DNA from: Ettlia oleoabundans | Taxonomy: Eukaryota > Chlorophyta > Chlorophyceae > Chlamydomonadales | Reading direction: 5' to 3' | NCBI GenBank assembly: GCA_019693395.1 | Contig: JAAMXP010000930.1 | Span: 6,802 to 19,657, forward strand | DNA length: 12,856 nt | In this document: positions 11,394 through 12,856 of the stretch, piece by piece | Layout: each line of letters begins with the position of its first letter | Position numbering within the stretch: the stretch's first letter is position 1 | The notes under the pieces: model-generated | Database searches by the model: none | What the model saw: the letters and a program-made list of their open reading frames with translations, nothing else | What the model was told of the DNA's origin: nothing | Made by a program: the position numbers and the translations under genes

Positions 11394-11418
11394 AGTGCTT
11401 TTTAGCACTTCTAAAAAG
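11394..11418. repeat. Two overlapping, mutually exclusive small hairpins
   Basis: AGTGCT (11394-11399) pairs with AGCACT (11404-11409) over a TTTT loop. CTTTTTAG (11398-11405) pairs perfectly with CTAAAAAG (11411-11418) over a 5-nt loop. The two stems share bases, so only one can form at a time. The site lies inside the candidate element. It is not a canonical histone 3' stem-loop. Confidence 0.6.
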
Positions 11419-11480
11419 AGGAAAACAGAGACTAAAAGAGCCTGGAAATGGGGCATGGGGCTAGCCGGCTGTATAGCCAT

Positions 11481-11629
11481 TGTGTTGGCTCATTATGCCG
11501 CCAACGTCTTTCCAACAGGTGTTGGATAGACATTGGCCAACGTTGGCATTGTTGAACCGCGTTGACTTGACGTTGGTATTGGGCGAACACTGCCCAACGT
11601 TGAAACAACGTAGCCCCAATTTCCGGATG
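11481..11629 (-). repeat. Right arm: CAACGTTGG-rich imperfect palindromic repeat
   Basis: Inverted counterpart of the left arm. Its core TTGGCCAACGTTGG (11533-11546) is the cleanest copy of the unit in the window, with others at about 11569 (GACGTTGG) and 11591 (TGCCCAACGTTG). Its outer end, on the minus strand from 11629, matches the left arm's outer end. The arm looks slightly less diverged from a consensus CAACGTTGG than the left one. Confidence 0.65.
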
Positions 11630-12590
11630 CAGGCGTTGCTACAGCCAAGCCGTGACAGGGCTGGCCGGATGTTGCAACACAGATGTGCAGTAAGTGCGGA
11701 AGGCATGTCTTTGCCAGCAGGTGGCCCGACCCCATCCAGTCATCCAGAGAACCGTCAGAAAGTAACACAGCATCCATTATATGCAAAAACGTGTCATGCG
11801 TGATGGGAATTGTGGAGGAAAATATAGAAGACCCATGGCAGGGGGCTGAATCGGTTGAACCGTCCACATCGAGTAAGCGCCTTGTCCGCAGCGGCGACGG
11901 CAGCCCGAGCCACAAAAAGGAGCCCGCTTTCGGACGTGCTGGTCGTTGTGCTGCAAGCAACTGTAAGCCACTCAAACAGCCGGCAACTGGCCAGCACGTT
12001 CAGCCTAGATGGCCAACTTCTGCTGCTCTGGGGGACGGGCGTGCAGCAGCAGGGTGGCAGCCTGGGCCCTCGCTTCTGCTGCCAGAGCAGGCCAGCCGAA
12101 CTGTGGTGGGTTTGGTGCCTTTTGCGGCAACCTGAGGTGCAATACAACACGTATAGGGCCTGTGGACAAAGTCAGGGCAGCAGCAAGGTACCTACTGCTC
12201 CTGCTGTTGCTGCACCACGCATGGAAGCGATGCTGCTCAGCTGGCCCCATACTCGCTGCATGCCGCAAACGCCGCTGCCCGGATCGTCTGTAATGTCTTT
12301 GCAGCCACTTCCTGACAGCCCGCACGCCTGCACCGCGAGCTGGGGAGCTCGGTTGGTGCGCGTTGTGCCCAAGGAGCTGTGGGTCCCCCGACCATGCTTT
12401 TAGTGCTTGCAATGCAGACACGAGCGATGCTGGTAGGTGCACGAGCAATCTGCAGACGTTCGCAACCTGTTGACACCTGCTCGCCGTGCTATGCTGAGTC
12501 ATCTACTCACGCCCTCCCAATCAAAGAGCTACGTGGAAGCCTTGGACAGCATTATTGAAGCCGGTGCCGGTGTTTTGTGTTCTGTGACAG
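11630..12590. other. Unresolved region with protein-like open segments on both strands
   Basis: I could not build a gene model here. On the minus strand several segments look alpha-helical and protein-like: a frame about 11990-11870 with RLFEWLTVACS and ARAAVAAADKAL, one about 11900-11650 containing HIMDAVLLSDGSLDDWMGSG, one about 12305-12235 containing EVAAKTLQTIRAAAFAACSE, and one about 12140-12005 ending PEQQKLAI before a stop. They lie in different frames, and the gaps are too small for introns, so they may be chance or a decayed gene. On the plus strand an ATG at 11800 follows a TATATG near 11778 and opens MGIVEENIEDPWQ, with a GTAAG donor near 11961. No family is recognised on either strand. 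Confidence 0.3.
12536..12551 (+). repeat. 16-bp direct repeat, copy 2
   Basis: Exact copy of 10419-10434. Here the plus frame reads YVEALDSIIEAGAG, continuing open to a stop at about 12601. The 2.1-kb interval between copies contains the inverted-repeat element but is not symmetrical about it, so these are unlikely to be its target-site duplication. Confidence 0.85.
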
Positions 12591-12856
12591 CAAGCTCTCC
12601 CTGATCGTCAGGAACCGTTCACTCGCCTTGGTAAGAACCATGTCCACCAGCGTGGCAACAGCCAAATGGTGGCAGAAGTGGCCGAGCATTATCATAACAG
12701 GTGTGCTGCCATTTCCAGCGGATGCCCGCACGTCCAGCCAGTTCTTCAGGCCTCCGCAATGGGTGCCGCCAGCCGAGCTGCTGCCACCCAGCTGCCGCCG
12801 TCCCAAACAGCTGGGAAAATGCGCGGCATGGGTACTAGCCAAGCTACGCTTCCATT
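12591..12856 (+). CDS. Candidate two-exon fragment of an unknown gene running off the right edge
   Basis: A pyrimidine-rich acceptor (TCTGTGACAG, 12581-12590) precedes a 40-nt exon (12591-12630). A good donor GTAAGA follows at 12631, and an acceptor ATTTCCAG ends at 12718. The second exon, from 12719, stays open to the window end in the frame that gives QALPDRQEPFTRLADA then FFRPPQWVPPAELLPP. The 88-nt intron is shorter than others nearby, and I could not place the upstream exon. No domain is recognised. The competing reading is a minus-strand frame (12842-12552) with a helical segment GHFCHHLAVATLVDMVLTKA. The splice signals favour the plus strand slightly. Confidence 0.25.

Larger units (their letters stand above)
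10526..11629. mobile_element. Candidate decayed foldback / MITE-like element bounded by inverted CAACGTTGG-rich arms
   Basis: The plus strand from 10526 inward and the minus strand from 11629 inward begin alike: CATCC, a mismatch, GAAAT, then a shared block ending in GTTGGGCAG. About 34 of the first 44 aligned positions match, and both arms continue as CAACGTTGG-type sequence for 150-190 bp. The interior, about 765 bp, has no recognisable transposase. It holds the hairpin at 10870-10920, nested inverted repeats at 11394-11418 and some weakly protein-like open frames. I could not identify a target-site duplication. Non-autonomous, decayed status is inferred. Alternatively, two independent copies of a dispersed repeat happen to lie in opposite orientation. 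Confidence 0.42.

Overview
The window looks like nuclear DNA from a green alga, most likely a chlorophyte of the trebouxiophyte type. This is an inference. It rests on GC-rich, Ala-rich coding exons, many short introns (mostly about 120-300 nt) with GTGGGT/GTGAGT-type donors and TGCAG acceptors, and a cyanobacterial-looking PLP enzyme with an organelle-targeting-like N terminus. Nothing bacterial in layout (operons, Shine-Dalgarno sites) is seen.

Layout from left to right. (1) 1-1317, minus strand: the 5' third of a DEAH-box RNA helicase of the DHX35 type. Four exons are complete enough to place and the gene runs off the left edge. (2) 1318-1744: a 427-bp divergent intergenic region that probably holds promoters for both neighbours. 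(3) 1745-5415, plus strand: a complete ten-exon gene. Its exons join in frame to a 498-residue PLP-dependent enzyme of the methionine gamma-lyase-like / 'aluminium resistance' family, with an N-terminal extension that looks like a transit peptide. (4) 5416-5722: a convergent intergenic spacer. (5) 5723-10318, minus strand: a complete eight-exon gene for a predicted type I membrane protein. It has a signal peptide, a lumenal/extracellular domain of about 580 residues that I do not recognise, one membrane helix, a long Ala/Pro/Ser-rich cytosolic linker and a C-terminal C3HC4 RING finger. It is the most novel-looking gene here. Two donor sites in exon 5 keep the same reading phase, giving 1,117- or 1,079-residue products.

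(6) 10319-12856 is the accessory-like part. An inverted pair of diverged CAACGTTGG-rich arms (about 10526-10715 and 11481-11629) brackets roughly 1.1 kb and looks like a decayed foldback or MITE-like element. Inside it is a strong hairpin with a TATA-like palindrome before it and an eight-T run after it, which could be a small Pol III-type transcription unit. Right of the element, both strands carry protein-like open segments and I could not settle a gene model. A plus-strand exon pair with good splice sites runs off the right edge.

The three confident genes share no pathway: RNA processing, a sulphur amino-acid-type lyase, and membrane-anchored ubiquitin ligation. They appear to be independent neighbours.
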